This document shows, piece by piece, positions 9,582-17,852 of a stretch of DNA of 64,000 nt. The notes beneath the pieces were generated by a model. The model was not told the DNA's origin and ran no database searches. It worked only from the letters and a program-made list of their open reading frames with translations. The translations under genes were made by a program, and so were the position numbers. The stretch comes from JABAQJ01 sp046327745. Lineage in GTDB: Bacteria > Gemmatimonadota > Gemmatimonadetes > Gemmatimonadales > Gemmatimonadaceae. The DNA lies in the NCBI GenBank assembly GCA_046327745.1, contig JAXLXV010000012.1, positions 204,466 through 268,465 on the forward strand. The letters run 5' to 3'. Position 1 is the first letter of the stretch, and every line of letters begins with the position of its first letter.

Positions 9582-11163
9582 AGTCCACCGCCCTCGTTTC
9601 TCGAATGACTACGACTTTGATCTGTCCGGGATATTGGAGTTCTGCTTCGACGCGTCGCGCGATCTCCTCGGCCAAGGTCACCATTCGAGCGTCATCCACA
9701 TGATCAGGAGTGACCGTCACACGAATTTCACGCCCCGCCTGGATGGCGAACACCTTTTCTACGCCGCGGTAGCTGGACGCGATGCGCTCGAGGCCCTCTA
9801 ATCGCTTGACGTAGGTCTCGAAGGCCTCGCGTCGCGCACCCGGCCGTGAACCAGAGATCGCATCGGCCGCCTGAACCAGCACGGACACCTCCGATTCATG
9901 CGGCACGTCATCGTGGTGTGCGGCGATACAGTTCACCACCAACGGACTCTCGCCGTACTTCGTCGCGACCTCGACCCCCAACTGCACGTGCGTGCCCTCG
10001 TGCTCGTGGGTCAACACCTTGCCAACGTCATGAAGGAGTGCGCCACGCTTGGCCATGCCGACGTCCAGTCCCAGCTCGGCGGCCATGATGCCCGCGAGAT
10101 GTGCGACTTCCTTGGAATGGTCCAGGATGTTCTGCCCGTACGAGGTGCGATAGCGCATCCGCCCCACCAGCTTGATGAGTTCCGGGTGCAGCCCATGCAC
10201 CCCGGTCTCATATGCGGCGCGCTCACCCGTCTCGATAATCGAGCGATCTACTTCGGCGCGGGACTTGGCAACGACTTCTTCGATGCGTCCTGGATGGATG
10301 CGCCCGTCGGCGACGAGTTTCTCCAAGGACAGCCGAGCGACTTCGCGCCGGACGGGGTCGAAGCACGACACCACCACCGTGTCGGGGGTGTCATCGATGA
10401 TCACGTCGACTCCAGTCGCCAGTTCAAACGCGCGGATGTTCCGGCCCTCGCGTCCGATGATGCGGCCCTTCATCTCGTCGTTCGGCAACGACACCGCCGC
10501 CACCGAAATCTCCGTGGTGTGCTCAGCGCCGATCCGTTGCACCGCCAGCGCCACAATCTTCTTGGCCTCGCGCTCGGCGTTTCGCTTGGCGCTCTCACGA
10601 ATCTCACGGATCCGGTTGGCCGCGTCCGCCTCCGCTTCCTGCTCGAGGCGCTGCATGAGCTCCAGTTTCGCTTCATTGGCCGACATGCCAGCCAAGGCTT
10701 CCAGGCGCCTGCGCTCATCGCCGATCATTTTCTCAAGTTCACCCTCTCGCTCGGCAACTGACTTTTCGCGGCGGCCCAGGTCGCTCGCGCGTCGTCCCAA
10801 TTCCCGATCACGCTGATCCAGAAGGTCGAACTTCTTGTCCAACTGCGATTGGCGCTCCTCGACTCGGCGTTCTTCACGCTCGACCTCTTCACGCCGGTGT
10901 CGAGCCTCGTGCTCCCAATCTTCACGCAGCCGAATCATCTCCTCCTTCCCGGAGACGACGGCGGACTTTTTCATCGACTCCGCCTCGCGTTCAGCTTCCG
11001 AGACGATCCGCTTTGAGATTTCCTCGGAGGAGGACTTCGCCGCCTTCTGCCGTTCCAGCTCGGCGGTCACGCCTGCGCGGCGCCCGAAAACAAAAAAGAC
11101 TGCGGACGCAAGAATGGCCAATGCGCCTAACGCAGTCGCGAGTATTCCAACGGAAATTTGCAT
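9571..11163 (-). CDS. rny: Ribonuclease Y
   Basis: Membrane-anchored endoribonuclease that starts mRNA decay. 530 residues: one N-terminal membrane helix (about residues 5-27), a long charged coiled coil (about 35-210), a KH domain with GRIIGREGRNIRAFE near residue 235, and an HD domain with GALLHDVGKVLTHE near residue 350. All parts are in the usual order and length. It lies just downstream of the zapA gap that may hold 6S RNA, and upstream of folD. Confidence 0.97.
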   Translation of the reverse strand: MQISVGILATALGALAILASAVFFVFGRRAGVTAELERQKAAKSSSEEISKRIVSEAEREAESMKKSAVVSGKEEMIRLREDWEHEARHRREEVEREERRVEERQSQLDKKFDLLDQRDRELGRRASDLGRREKSVAEREGELEKMIGDERRRLEALAGMSANEAKLELMQRLEQEAEADAANRIREIRESAKRNAEREAKKIVALAVQRIGAEHTTEISVAAVSLPNDEMKGRIIGREGRNIRAFELATGVDVIIDDTPDTVVVSCFDPVRREVARLSLEKLVADGRIHPGRIEEVVAKSRAEVDRSIIETGERAAYETGVHGLHPELIKLVGRMRYRTSYGQNILDHSKEVAHLAGIMAAELGLDVGMAKRGALLHDVGKVLTHEHEGTHVQLGVEVATKYGESPLVVNCIAAHHDDVPHESEVSVLVQAADAISGSRPGARREAFETYVKRLEGLERIASSYRGVEKVFAIQAGREIRVTVTPDHVDDARMVTLAEEIARRVEAELQYPGQIKVVVIRETRAVDFAR

Positions 11164-11174
11164 CTATGCCCCAG

Positions 11175-11348
11175 CGTGGCCACGACGGCCAACGAGAGAG
11201 ATAACGCGGCTGGGACCGGGCTGACACATGTAAGGAGCGCCACCGGGCCGGCTCCGACGAGGGGAGCGGGCGGGGGGGAGCTAACTCAAGCATGGGCTTT
11301 GACCTACGCCCCAGCGGCTGACCCCGTCAAGCTAGCCCGATTGCCACG
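11175..11348 (-). ncRNA. ssrS: Candidate 6S RNA in the zapA-rny gap
   Basis: The 194 bases between zapA and rny hold no reading frame. On the minus strand they carry CCGTGGC near the 5' end and GCCACG near the 3' end, which could pair as a closing stem (about 11343-11348 with 11175-11180). The middle contains GTGGCGCTCC followed 14 bases later by CCGGTCC. From memory, Escherichia coli 6S RNA has the same decamer followed by CTCGGTCC at similar spacing. 6S RNA genes commonly lie next to zapA. I could not fold the whole region convincingly, so both the identity and the ends are tentative. Confidence 0.4.
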
Positions 11349-11357
11349 GAAAGGCAA

Positions 11358-11678
11358 TCAGCCGGCAGAGGTCGCCTCCCCCTCTCCAACACGCTTGGCC
11401 GGCGGTAGCAGACGCACGAGGTCCGTGGCCAGCACATGCATCTCCTCATCCAACGTCAAACGTGCGTCTCGCTCTCGGAACAGCTCATCGGTGATTTGCA
11501 GCGCGGCGAGGATCGCCGCTTTGTGCGTCTCAACCACGCTGCCGCTGTGCAGCACACGTTTTATTGCTTGATCGACGTGCTGGGCAACCGCGCGAGTGTG
11601 CTCGGCCGTCGCGTCCGAGCGAATGGTGTATTCCTCGCCCACAATCTGTACCCGCACGACATTCCGGCGATCGCTCAC
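11358..11678 (-). CDS. zapA: Cell division protein ZapA
   Basis: 106 residues. The N-terminal strand-rich part RVQIVGEEYTIRSDATAEH and the following helix EHTRAVAQHVDQAIKRVL are characteristic of ZapA, which crosslinks FtsZ filaments at the Z ring. The C-terminal helix (DELFRERDARLTLDEEM) would form the dimer coiled coil. The GTG start overlaps the stop of the upstream small gene as GTGA. Length is typical. Confidence 0.9.
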   Translation of the reverse strand: MSDRRNVVRVQIVGEEYTIRSDATAEHTRAVAQHVDQAIKRVLHSGSVVETHKAAILAALQITDELFRERDARLTLDEEMHVLATDLVRLLPPAKRVGEGEATSAG

Positions 11679-11989
11679 TTGTCGCCCCCGCCGTTCCGAG
11701 CGCCCGAGAATTCCTGTTGTCGGAGGAAGCGCACCTGCTCTAGCACCGAACTGGTCCGTTCCGTGGCGAATCGCAGACGGGCGCGAGCGTCATCCAACTC
11801 CGCTTCGAGCGCCCGAACGCGCTCCTCTGTGTACAGCGTGCCTGGCTTGGCGGCCAACTCCAGCGATTTCACGCGCGCCTCTGCTTGCAGGGCGCGACGA
11901 CGAAACGCCGCCAGATCCTCACTCAAATGGCGCACGACCTGTTCGAGCTGGCGAAAGGCGGACAGGTCAGACGGATCGCGGTCGGACAC
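11675..11989 (-). CDS. Small coiled-coil protein between pheT and zapA
   Basis: 104 residues from a GTG start, overlapping the end of pheT by 23 bases and zapA by 4 bases. Most of the chain is predicted heptad-like helix: FRQLEQVVRHLSEDLAAFRR, a second stretch RVRALEAELDDARARLRF and then VLEQVRFLRQQE. The tail is Gly/Asn-rich. No catalytic motif is visible. Its place directly before zapA and its coiled coil resemble ZapB-like or cell-division accessory proteins, but that is an inference from position and shape only. Confidence 0.75.
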   Translation of the reverse strand: MSDRDPSDLSAFRQLEQVVRHLSEDLAAFRRRALQAEARVKSLELAAKPGTLYTEERVRALEAELDDARARLRFATERTSSVLEQVRFLRQQEFSGARNGGGDK

Positions 11990-14435
11990 CTAGCTCTCCT
12001 TCGAGTGCCTTCAGGATCTTCAGACGACGGCCTTCGATCTCCTTGTCGCGAAGTGTGCGAACCGGGTCACGGAAGGTCAACCGCCATGCGACTGAACGAT
12101 ACCCATCTGGCAGACCCTGCCCACGATAGTCGTCGAAAAGTGTCAGTTTTTCGAGCAGTTCACCCGCAGACTCGCGAATGACGCGCTCCACCGCCTCAGC
12201 GGAAAGGGGACCTGGCACCAGCAGGGCCACGTCAAACACCGCCGGGGGCGTGGTCGGCAACGGCCGGAACTGTTGGTGAAGGTCGCGCTGATTCTGGAGC
12301 TGCAACGCCGGCAACGCACCCGGTGCAACGTGCGTACCGGGCGGGGCAACGGGGGCGTTGGAAAGGACGCCGAGCTCCCACTCAATCCCAAACGCCTCGG
12401 CCGCCCAGACGGGCCGGTCCAGTGCCACGCGCTCCACGCTCCCCACCGTCGCGCCGCCGGCCGAGACCACACGCCAGAGTATCCGCTCGTCACCGTCAAC
12501 CGGAACGAGCACGGCAGGATGGACCGGGTCAATGATACGCGCCACAGCCTCGCCTAACGCGCGTACATCCCAGGCGTCGAACGGTGCCGGTCGCGTGTCG
12601 GTGAAGTGTGCCGGCTGACGTGCCCCCATGACCAACACACCGACGCGCACCGACTCCCTCGGCAGCGCGGCCCCGCTCTTCTCAAACACTGATCCGATTT
12701 CGAAGAGTCGAACGTTCCCCTCCATGCGCGTCAGGTTGTACTCGGCCCGCTTGGCGAGCGTGTCGAGCACCCGTGTGCGCAAATGCGGCTCATCGTCGGC
12801 CAAGGGATTCACGACGCGGATGTGCGTGTCGTCCGCGCCCTTCACAAACGGCAACGGACGGACCTCGGACAGGCCGCGGCCCACCAGGCAGTCACGCAGC
12901 CGGCGACCTAACGTGTGCAGCGGGTGATCGGGCACGGTACCCGGACGAAACGGCGTCAGCTCGTCCGAGAGCGTGTCATACCCGCGAAGCCTCGCCACCT
13001 CCTCAACCAGGTCGGCATCCCGGCTCACATCGTGCCGCCAGCTCGGAGGCAGCACGTGCATGGCACCGTCAGCCACCGGAGTGACCTTGAAGCCAACGGA
13101 GGTGAGGCGCGTGGCGATTTCGTCAGCACCAACGGTTGCACCCAGCAAGCGAGAAAGTCGCGCTGGCCGCAAGTGCACGGGCGGCTGGTGCGGGGGCGGA
13201 GCGCCGACGTCGATCGGCACCCCGTCGATTCGGCCGCCACTGAGCGAGCATATGAGCTGCGCCGCGATCGCGATGGCGCGCGGTGTGCCCTCAGGATCAA
13301 TGCCCCGTTCAAACCGGTAGCTGGCGTCAGTCGACAGTCCAAGGGCGCGGCGTGTTACGCGCGTGCGCGCCGGGTCGAAGTACGCTGCTTCCAAAAACAG
13401 GTCCGTCGTCCCATCCGTCACTTCGCTCGCGAGGCCGCCCATCACACCCGCCACGCCGACCGGACCATTCAGGTCAGCGATCACGGTCATGCGTTCGTCG
13501 AGAGAACGTTCCACGCCATCGAGCGTGGTCAGCCGCTCACCCGCTGTGGCCAACCGGGCCACCAGTGTACGTCCAGCCACCTTCGCCAGGTCGTACGCGT
13601 GCATGGGCTGCCCCAGCCCGTGCACCATGTAGTTGGTCACGTCCACGATGTTGGAAATGGAACGCACACCAACGCTGGCCAGTCGCGCCACCAACCATTC
13701 GGGACTGGGGCCCACGCGAACGCCGCGAATGGTCACGCCCATGAAGCGTGGACATCCCGCGGCATACTCGATCCGAATGGTTGCACCCGCTGACGTGGCC
13801 TCTTCAACACCGGACGCCGCCGCCACGAGCTCAGGCTCTACGCCCAGCTCAGCTGGGAGCGCACATGGCGCTCCCGTGATCGCTGCAATCTCCCGTGCCA
13901 TGCCTTGGTGCGAGAGCAGGTCCGGACGATTCGGCAGCACGTCGATGTCGTACCGGATATCGCCCACCTGCATCACGTCCAAGAGAGGGGTGCCCGGGGC
14001 CGCCTCCAGCTCCAACGCCAGGATGCCGTCGTGGTCCTCGCCCAATCCAAGTTCCTTCGCAGAACACAGCATCCCGGCTGACACCGCACCGCGGATCTTT
14101 CGCCGCTCGATCAGGGTGCCCCCCTTGTTACCGGACGGCATGACCGTGCCCACGCGGGCAAAGGGATACAGGGCACCCACCGTGACGTTAGGCGCGCCGC
14201 AGACAACGTCGACCGGCGCCCCTGTCCCGTCGTCCACGGTGGTGACCCACAGGTGATCGGAGTTCGGGTGATGACCGGCCGTGAGGACGCGAGCAATCAC
14301 GATCGGGCGCAGGTCATCTCGCAGCCGCTCGACGGAGTCGACCGTGGCCACGTGCGCCGAAATGAGGTCACGGATCTCATCCGAACCCCGACCGTGCGGC
14401 ACAAAGGCGCGCAGCCAATCATGCGAAATCAACAT
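11967..14435 (-). CDS. pheT: Phenylalanyl-tRNA synthetase beta subunit
   Basis: 822 residues from the ATG that gives the conserved start MLISHDWLRAFVPHG; an upstream in-frame start would run into pheS. Domains in order: tRNA-binding OB fold (VIARVLTAGHHPNSDHLWV, residues about 50-160), B3/4 editing domain (about 215-390), B5 (about 405-475), core catalytic-like fold, and a C-terminal ferredoxin-fold anticodon domain (last about 95 residues, with FDDYRGQGLPDGYRS). Start overlaps pheS by 7 bases. It works with PheS as an alpha2beta2 enzyme. Confidence 0.97.
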   Translation of the reverse strand: MLISHDWLRAFVPHGRGSDEIRDLISAHVATVDSVERLRDDLRPIVIARVLTAGHHPNSDHLWVTTVDDGTGAPVDVVCGAPNVTVGALYPFARVGTVMPSGNKGGTLIERRKIRGAVSAGMLCSAKELGLGEDHDGILALELEAAPGTPLLDVMQVGDIRYDIDVLPNRPDLLSHQGMAREIAAITGAPCALPAELGVEPELVAAASGVEEATSAGATIRIEYAAGCPRFMGVTIRGVRVGPSPEWLVARLASVGVRSISNIVDVTNYMVHGLGQPMHAYDLAKVAGRTLVARLATAGERLTTLDGVERSLDERMTVIADLNGPVGVAGVMGGLASEVTDGTTDLFLEAAYFDPARTRVTRRALGLSTDASYRFERGIDPEGTPRAIAIAAQLICSLSGGRIDGVPIDVGAPPPHQPPVHLRPARLSRLLGATVGADEIATRLTSVGFKVTPVADGAMHVLPPSWRHDVSRDADLVEEVARLRGYDTLSDELTPFRPGTVPDHPLHTLGRRLRDCLVGRGLSEVRPLPFVKGADDTHIRVVNPLADDEPHLRTRVLDTLAKRAEYNLTRMEGNVRLFEIGSVFEKSGAALPRESVRVGVLVMGARQPAHFTDTRPAPFDAWDVRALGEAVARIIDPVHPAVLVPVDGDERILWRVVSAGGATVGSVERVALDRPVWAAEAFGIEWELGVLSNAPVAPPGTHVAPGALPALQLQNQRDLHQQFRPLPTTPPAVFDVALLVPGPLSAEAVERVIRESAGELLEKLTLFDDYRGQGLPDGYRSVAWRLTFRDPVRTLRDKEIEGRRLKILKALEGELGVRPRSV

Positions 14436-15445
14436 GCGGCGAATTGCTCCAGGAATCGCACGTCCGAATCGTATAGCAAGCGAATATCGGGCAGTCCGTA
14501 GCGCGACATGGCAATGCGGCCGGGCCCCATGCCGAAGGCCCATCCGGAGTACTTCTCGCTATCCAGCCCAGCCGACTCGATTACCGCCGGGTGCACCAGC
14601 CCAGTGCCCATGATCTCAATCCAGCGCCGACCGCGCCCATCACCCAAATCCACCTCCACGTCCATCTGCGCTGAGGGCTCCGTGAACGGGAAATACGACG
14701 GACCGAACCGCGTCCGTGTCGTCTGTCCGTAGAACCGTCGGGCAAAGTGGGACAGAGTTGCCTTCAGGTCGGCAAACGAAATGCCCTCATCGATCGCCAA
14801 GCCCTCGATCTGCTCGAACGCGGGGGCATGCGTGGCGTCGAAGAAATCCCGCCGATAGACGCGACCTGGCGCGAGAATCCGAATGGGAGGCGGATACTGC
14901 TGCATCGTGCGCACTTGAACCGGCGAGGTATGGGTGCGCAGCAACGCACCGCCCTCCAGATACAACGTATCGTGAAGGTCCATCGCCGGGTGATTGGCTG
15001 GGAAGTTCAGCGCGCCAAAGTTGTACCACTCCGACTCCGCCTCGGGGCCCAGCGCGATCGTGAAGCCCATCTCGCGGAAGATCTCCACGATCTCGTCGAT
15101 CACGAGCGTCACGGGGTGCAGCGACCCCGCCCACGACGAGCGACCGGGCATCGTCAGGTCCAACGATGGGCCGCCGCCTGCCGCCTGAGACAGGGCAACG
15201 TGTTTTGCCTCTAACCACGCCTCGATGTCTTGCTTGAGGGCGTTCAAAGCTGCCCCCGCCCCACGCCGGTCCTCGTGCGGTAGCGTGGGAAGGGCCGCCA
15301 TCAGTTCCGCCAGCGCTCCACTCTTGCGTCCGACCAGGTGATTGCGCTGCTCAGTCCACTCGTCGACTGTCTGGGCGCCGTCGATGCCCGCCGGGGCGCG
15401 GTCGCGAAGCCGCTGAACCGTCTCGAGAAATTCAGAAAGAGTCAT
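14429..15445 (-). CDS. pheS: Phenylalanyl-tRNA synthetase alpha subunit
   Basis: 338 residues. An N-terminal coiled coil is followed by the class II catalytic core: motif 2 region around RVYRRDFFDATHAPAFEQIE, EIMGTGLVHPAVIESAG, and motif 3 GMGPGRIAMSRYGLPDIR. Gives Phe-tRNA(Phe) together with PheT. It is the first gene after the rplT terminator, so it probably has its own promoter within 15446-15515; I see no convincing -35/-10 pair there. Confidence 0.97.
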   Translation of the reverse strand: MTLSEFLETVQRLRDRAPAGIDGAQTVDEWTEQRNHLVGRKSGALAELMAALPTLPHEDRRGAGAALNALKQDIEAWLEAKHVALSQAAGGGPSLDLTMPGRSSWAGSLHPVTLVIDEIVEIFREMGFTIALGPEAESEWYNFGALNFPANHPAMDLHDTLYLEGGALLRTHTSPVQVRTMQQYPPPIRILAPGRVYRRDFFDATHAPAFEQIEGLAIDEGISFADLKATLSHFARRFYGQTTRTRFGPSYFPFTEPSAQMDVEVDLGDGRGRRWIEIMGTGLVHPAVIESAGLDSEKYSGWAFGMGPGRIAMSRYGLPDIRLLYDSDVRFLEQFAAC

Positions 15446-15504
15446 GCAAGGTATAGAGCCGGTGTGAAAGCGCTGTCCCTAACGACAGTCAATAAGTGGC
15501 ACAA
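15446..15504 (-). other. Region upstream of pheS
   Basis: The short stretch between the pheS start and the rplT terminator. It contains one copy of the repeated word (CCTAACG at 15478-15484). Part of it reads TTGACT on the minus strand but lacks a matching -10 at normal spacing. No Phe-rich leader peptide or attenuator structure is apparent. Confidence 0.3.
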
Positions 15505-15549
15505 CAAAATGGAAAAGCGGCAGCTGCGACGCGAGCGTCGCGCTGCCGC
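15505..15549 (-). terminator. Rho-independent terminator of infC-rpmI-rplT
   Basis: On the minus strand a GC-rich hairpin with outer stem GCGGCAG/CTGCCGC and inner stem CGACGC/GCGTCG (15517-15549) is followed by TTTTCCATTTTG. It lies 67 bases after the rplT stop. It separates the ribosomal operon from pheST. Confidence 0.8.
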
Positions 15550-15616
15550 TGAACAGTCTTTCGGTTTCGGATCGCCGCGGCCGAGGCCCGGCGCACGAGA
15601 ATCAGGTCTGTTCCGC

Positions 15617-15973
15617 CTACGCCAGCGCCGCCCGGGCCTTCTCGGCGAGCGCGGTAAAGGCCGCCGCATCGTGAACAGCAAGATCCGCGAGGATCTTCCG
15701 GTCCACTTCGATGCCTGCCTGACGCAGCCCGTTCATGAACGAGCTGTAGTTCATCTCGTTCTGATGGGCGGCCGCGTTGATACGCACGATCCATAGGCGA
15801 CGGAAGTCGCGCTTCTTGTTGCGACGATCCCGATAGGCGTATCGCCAGGCGCGTTCCACTGATTCTTTGGCCGGGCCCCACAGCTTGCTGCGCGCGCCGT
15901 AGTAGCCGCGGGCCGCCTTCATCACCTGCTTCTTTCGCTTGAGGCGCACCACATTCGATTTGACTCTTGGCAT
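15617..15973 (-). CDS. rplT: 50S ribosomal protein L20
   Basis: 118 residues, the family's usual length. The basic N-terminal extension PRVKSNVVRLKRKKQVMK and the conserved RGYYGARSKLWGPAKESVER and RDFRRLWIVRINAA segments are clear. In other bacteria L20 also represses its own operon by binding the leader or intergenic mRNA. It follows rpmI by 9 bases in the usual infC-rpmI-rplT order. Confidence 0.98.
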   Translation of the reverse strand: MPRVKSNVVRLKRKKQVMKAARGYYGARSKLWGPAKESVERAWRYAYRDRRNKKRDFRRLWIVRINAAAHQNEMNYSSFMNGLRQAGIEVDRKILADLAVHDAAAFTALAEKARAALA

Positions 15974-15982
15974 GGTTGCTCC

Positions 15983-16180
15983 TTAGGCCTGCAGCAGGCG
16001 TTTGATGTTCCGCGCTTCACCATTCCGAGCCACCACAGCGGCCCGTCGAAGATTCCGCTTTCGCTTGGCGGTCTTCTTGGTGAGGATGTGGCTCTTGTAT
16101 GCCTTAAGGCGACGCACCTTCCCCGTCCCTGTGACAGAGAAGCGTTTCTTCGCGCCCTTATGCGTTTTCATCTTCGGCAT
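15983..16180 (-). CDS. rpmI: 50S ribosomal protein L35
   Basis: 65 residues, beginning MPKMKTHKGAKKRFSVTGTG and ending in the conserved KRLL segment. Strongly basic. Sits 14 bases after infC and 9 bases before rplT, the classical operon. Confidence 0.98.
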   Translation of the reverse strand: MPKMKTHKGAKKRFSVTGTGKVRRLKAYKSHILTKKTAKRKRNLRRAAVVARNGEARNIKRLLQA

Positions 16181-16194
16181 CGTTCTTTACTCGC

Positions 16195-16710
16195 TTATTT
16201 CGGTGCCAGGATCATCGTGAGGGACTTCCCTTCCATCCGCGCCGGACTCTCGATCTTCGCCACGTCGGCTAGATCAACAGCGACACGTTCAACCACTGCC
16301 TGCCCAAGTTCTGGGTGGGCGATCTGTCGCCCGCGGAACATGAGCGTGACCTTCACTTTGTCGCCTTCTTGCAGAAAGCGGCGTGCGTGCCGGGTCTTCG
16401 TCTCAAAATCGTGATCCTCAATCCCCGGACGGTATTTCACTTCCTTGAGATGGATCACGTGCTGCTTCTTCTTTGCGATGCGCGCCTGCTTGGCCTGTTC
16501 GAACTTGAACTTGCCGTAGTCCATGACCCGGACCACCGGCGGCCGCGCCATCGGTGCAACCTCGACGAGGTCTAGACCTGCCTCTTCTGCCAGCGCCATG
16601 GCCCTGTCGACTTCAAGGATGCCAAGCTGGCTACCGTCGGCTCCAATCACCCGGACCGGGCTGATTCGAATCTGTCGGTTCACGCGGACGCGCTTCGTGT
16701 TGTCCTGAAT
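16195..16710 (-). CDS. infC: Translation initiation factor IF-3 (AUU start)
   Basis: 171 residues from an ATT codon at 16708-16710 on minus, giving the expected QDNTKRVRVNRQIRISPVRV start. A GGAGG sequence lies 10 bases upstream. The only ATG/GTG/TTG start in frame is 33 codons further up and would add unrelated residues, so ATT is the better choice; AUU starts for infC are known and allow IF3 to repress itself. N-domain, KKK linker (RIAKKKQHVIHLKEVKYRPG) and C-domain (KVKVTLMFRGRQIAHPELG) are intact. Confidence 0.92.
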   Translation of the reverse strand: MQDNTKRVRVNRQIRISPVRVIGADGSQLGILEVDRAMALAEEAGLDLVEVAPMARPPVVRVMDYGKFKFEQAKQARIAKKKQHVIHLKEVKYRPGIEDHDFETKTRHARRFLQEGDKVKVTLMFRGRQIAHPELGQAVVERVAVDLADVAKIESPARMEGKSLTMILAPK

Positions 16711-16742
16711 AAAGACGATTCCTCCAGAGAAATGACGGTGAC

Positions 16743-16869
16743 TGCCGAGTGAGTTCGGCACGCCACCAAACAAGAACGCGGACCCAACCCGGAGTCCGCG
16801 ACACAACACGCCCGTCGTTTCACACGACGGTGTGCATTCTTCGGACGCCTGCAGCGCCTCTACAAGAGG
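16743..16869 (-). promoter_or_regulatory. Structured leader upstream of infC
   Basis: Four short inverted repeats occur in the 254-base gap upstream of infC. In transcript order they are CCTCT/AGAGG (16857-16869), a 7-bp stem CCGTCGT/ACGACGG with a 5-base loop (16812-16830), CGCGGAC/GTCCGCG (16777-16800) followed on the minus strand by TTCTTGTTT, and TGCCGA/TCGGCA (16743-16760). The third looks like an attenuating terminator. The operon encodes IF3, L35 and L20, which are autoregulated in other bacteria, so a control role is plausible. No family match could be tested. Confidence 0.5.
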
Positions 16870-16964
16870 GCCAGAGGGTGAGAGCCGTAACGCTCTGCTT
16901 CAGCAAATTGTGGTAACAAAATACCCGGCTTCAACTTAGAAGGCAAGGCACCTCGTAAACCCGC

Positions 16965-17852
16965 TTACCGGTCGCCGGCCGCCAAGGCGTATGACTTGCC
17001 ATCGTGGGCCAACCGCCCCCAAGGGACCGTCGCATCGTGTTCGAATACCAGCAGCCAGCCTCCTTCTAGAGCCTCGCGGAAGATACGGCGCTTGGTCTCC
17101 AACGTGACCAGCGGCTCCACGTCGTAGCCCATGATCCACGGCAGGGGAAGGTGGTTCACGGTCGGGCACATGTCCGCCATGAAGAAGGCGAGTTCTCCGC
17201 CGCCACCATCCACCAGGACGCTCTGATGGTGGGGCACGTGCCCCGGAGTCCTGCGGACAGATATCCCAGGCAGCAGTTCCGACTCGCCGTCGATCAAGTC
17301 GAGTTGGCCCGTTGCCACGACTGCGTCCCAGTTGCGTGGGAAATAGCTCCCCGCCGTGCGCTCGTTCGTGTGCGTGGCGTACTCGAATTCCGCCCGCTGC
17401 ACCACGTAACGAGCGTTGGGAAAGGACGGCAGCACCGCGCCGTCCGCGCGTCGATACGTGTTGCCGCCCGCGTGATCAAAATGCAGGTGGGTGTTGATGA
17501 CCAAGCGGACATCGTCCGGGGTGAAACTGAGCGCCCCGAGCGCGTCTTCGAGCCACGTCCGCCCGTCGGCACCCGCGTTCTCGATACCGTACATGTCCGT
17601 GAACTTCTCGTTCTCCTTGTTCCCCGATCCCGTGTCTACCAAGACCAAGCCATCATCGTGCTCGATCAAGAGACAGCGCATGCCTAACGGCACGCGATTG
17701 CGATCATCGGGGGAGAGTCGACGCTCCCACAGCGGCTTGGGCACGATGCCGAACATGGCACCGCCATCCAGCCGCTGGTATCCGGCCTGAATGCCGTGCA
17801 CTCGCCAGCGGCCGACGCTGCGTGTGACTGTTTCCGGACGTTCCGCCATCAT
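16965..17852 (-). CDS. MBL-fold metallo-hydrolase
   Basis: 295 residues of the metallo-beta-lactamase fold. The metal motif is NTHLHFDHAGGN near residue 130, with the later histidine in TPGHVPHHQSVL and the aspartate in FFMADMCPTV. The overall pattern resembles lactonase-like and other soluble MBL hydrolases (about 280-300 residues, no signal peptide). The substrate is not evident. Its start overlaps the exonuclease gene by 4 bases (ATGA), so the two are co-translated. Confidence 0.85.
   Translation of the reverse strand: MMAERPETVTRSVGRWRVHGIQAGYQRLDGGAMFGIVPKPLWERRLSPDDRNRVPLGMRCLLIEHDDGLVLVDTGSGNKENEKFTDMYGIENAGADGRTWLEDALGALSFTPDDVRLVINTHLHFDHAGGNTYRRADGAVLPSFPNARYVVQRAEFEYATHTNERTAGSYFPRNWDAVVATGQLDLIDGESELLPGISVRRTPGHVPHHQSVLVDGGGGELAFFMADMCPTVNHLPLPWIMGYDVEPLVTLETKRRIFREALEGGWLLVFEHDATVPWGRLAHDGKSYALAAGDR

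Noticed and set aside
16711..16809. Longer infC with a standard start at 16809
   Set aside because: The extra 33 residues have no homology look and the leader hairpins lie within it; the ATT start with GGAGG fits better.
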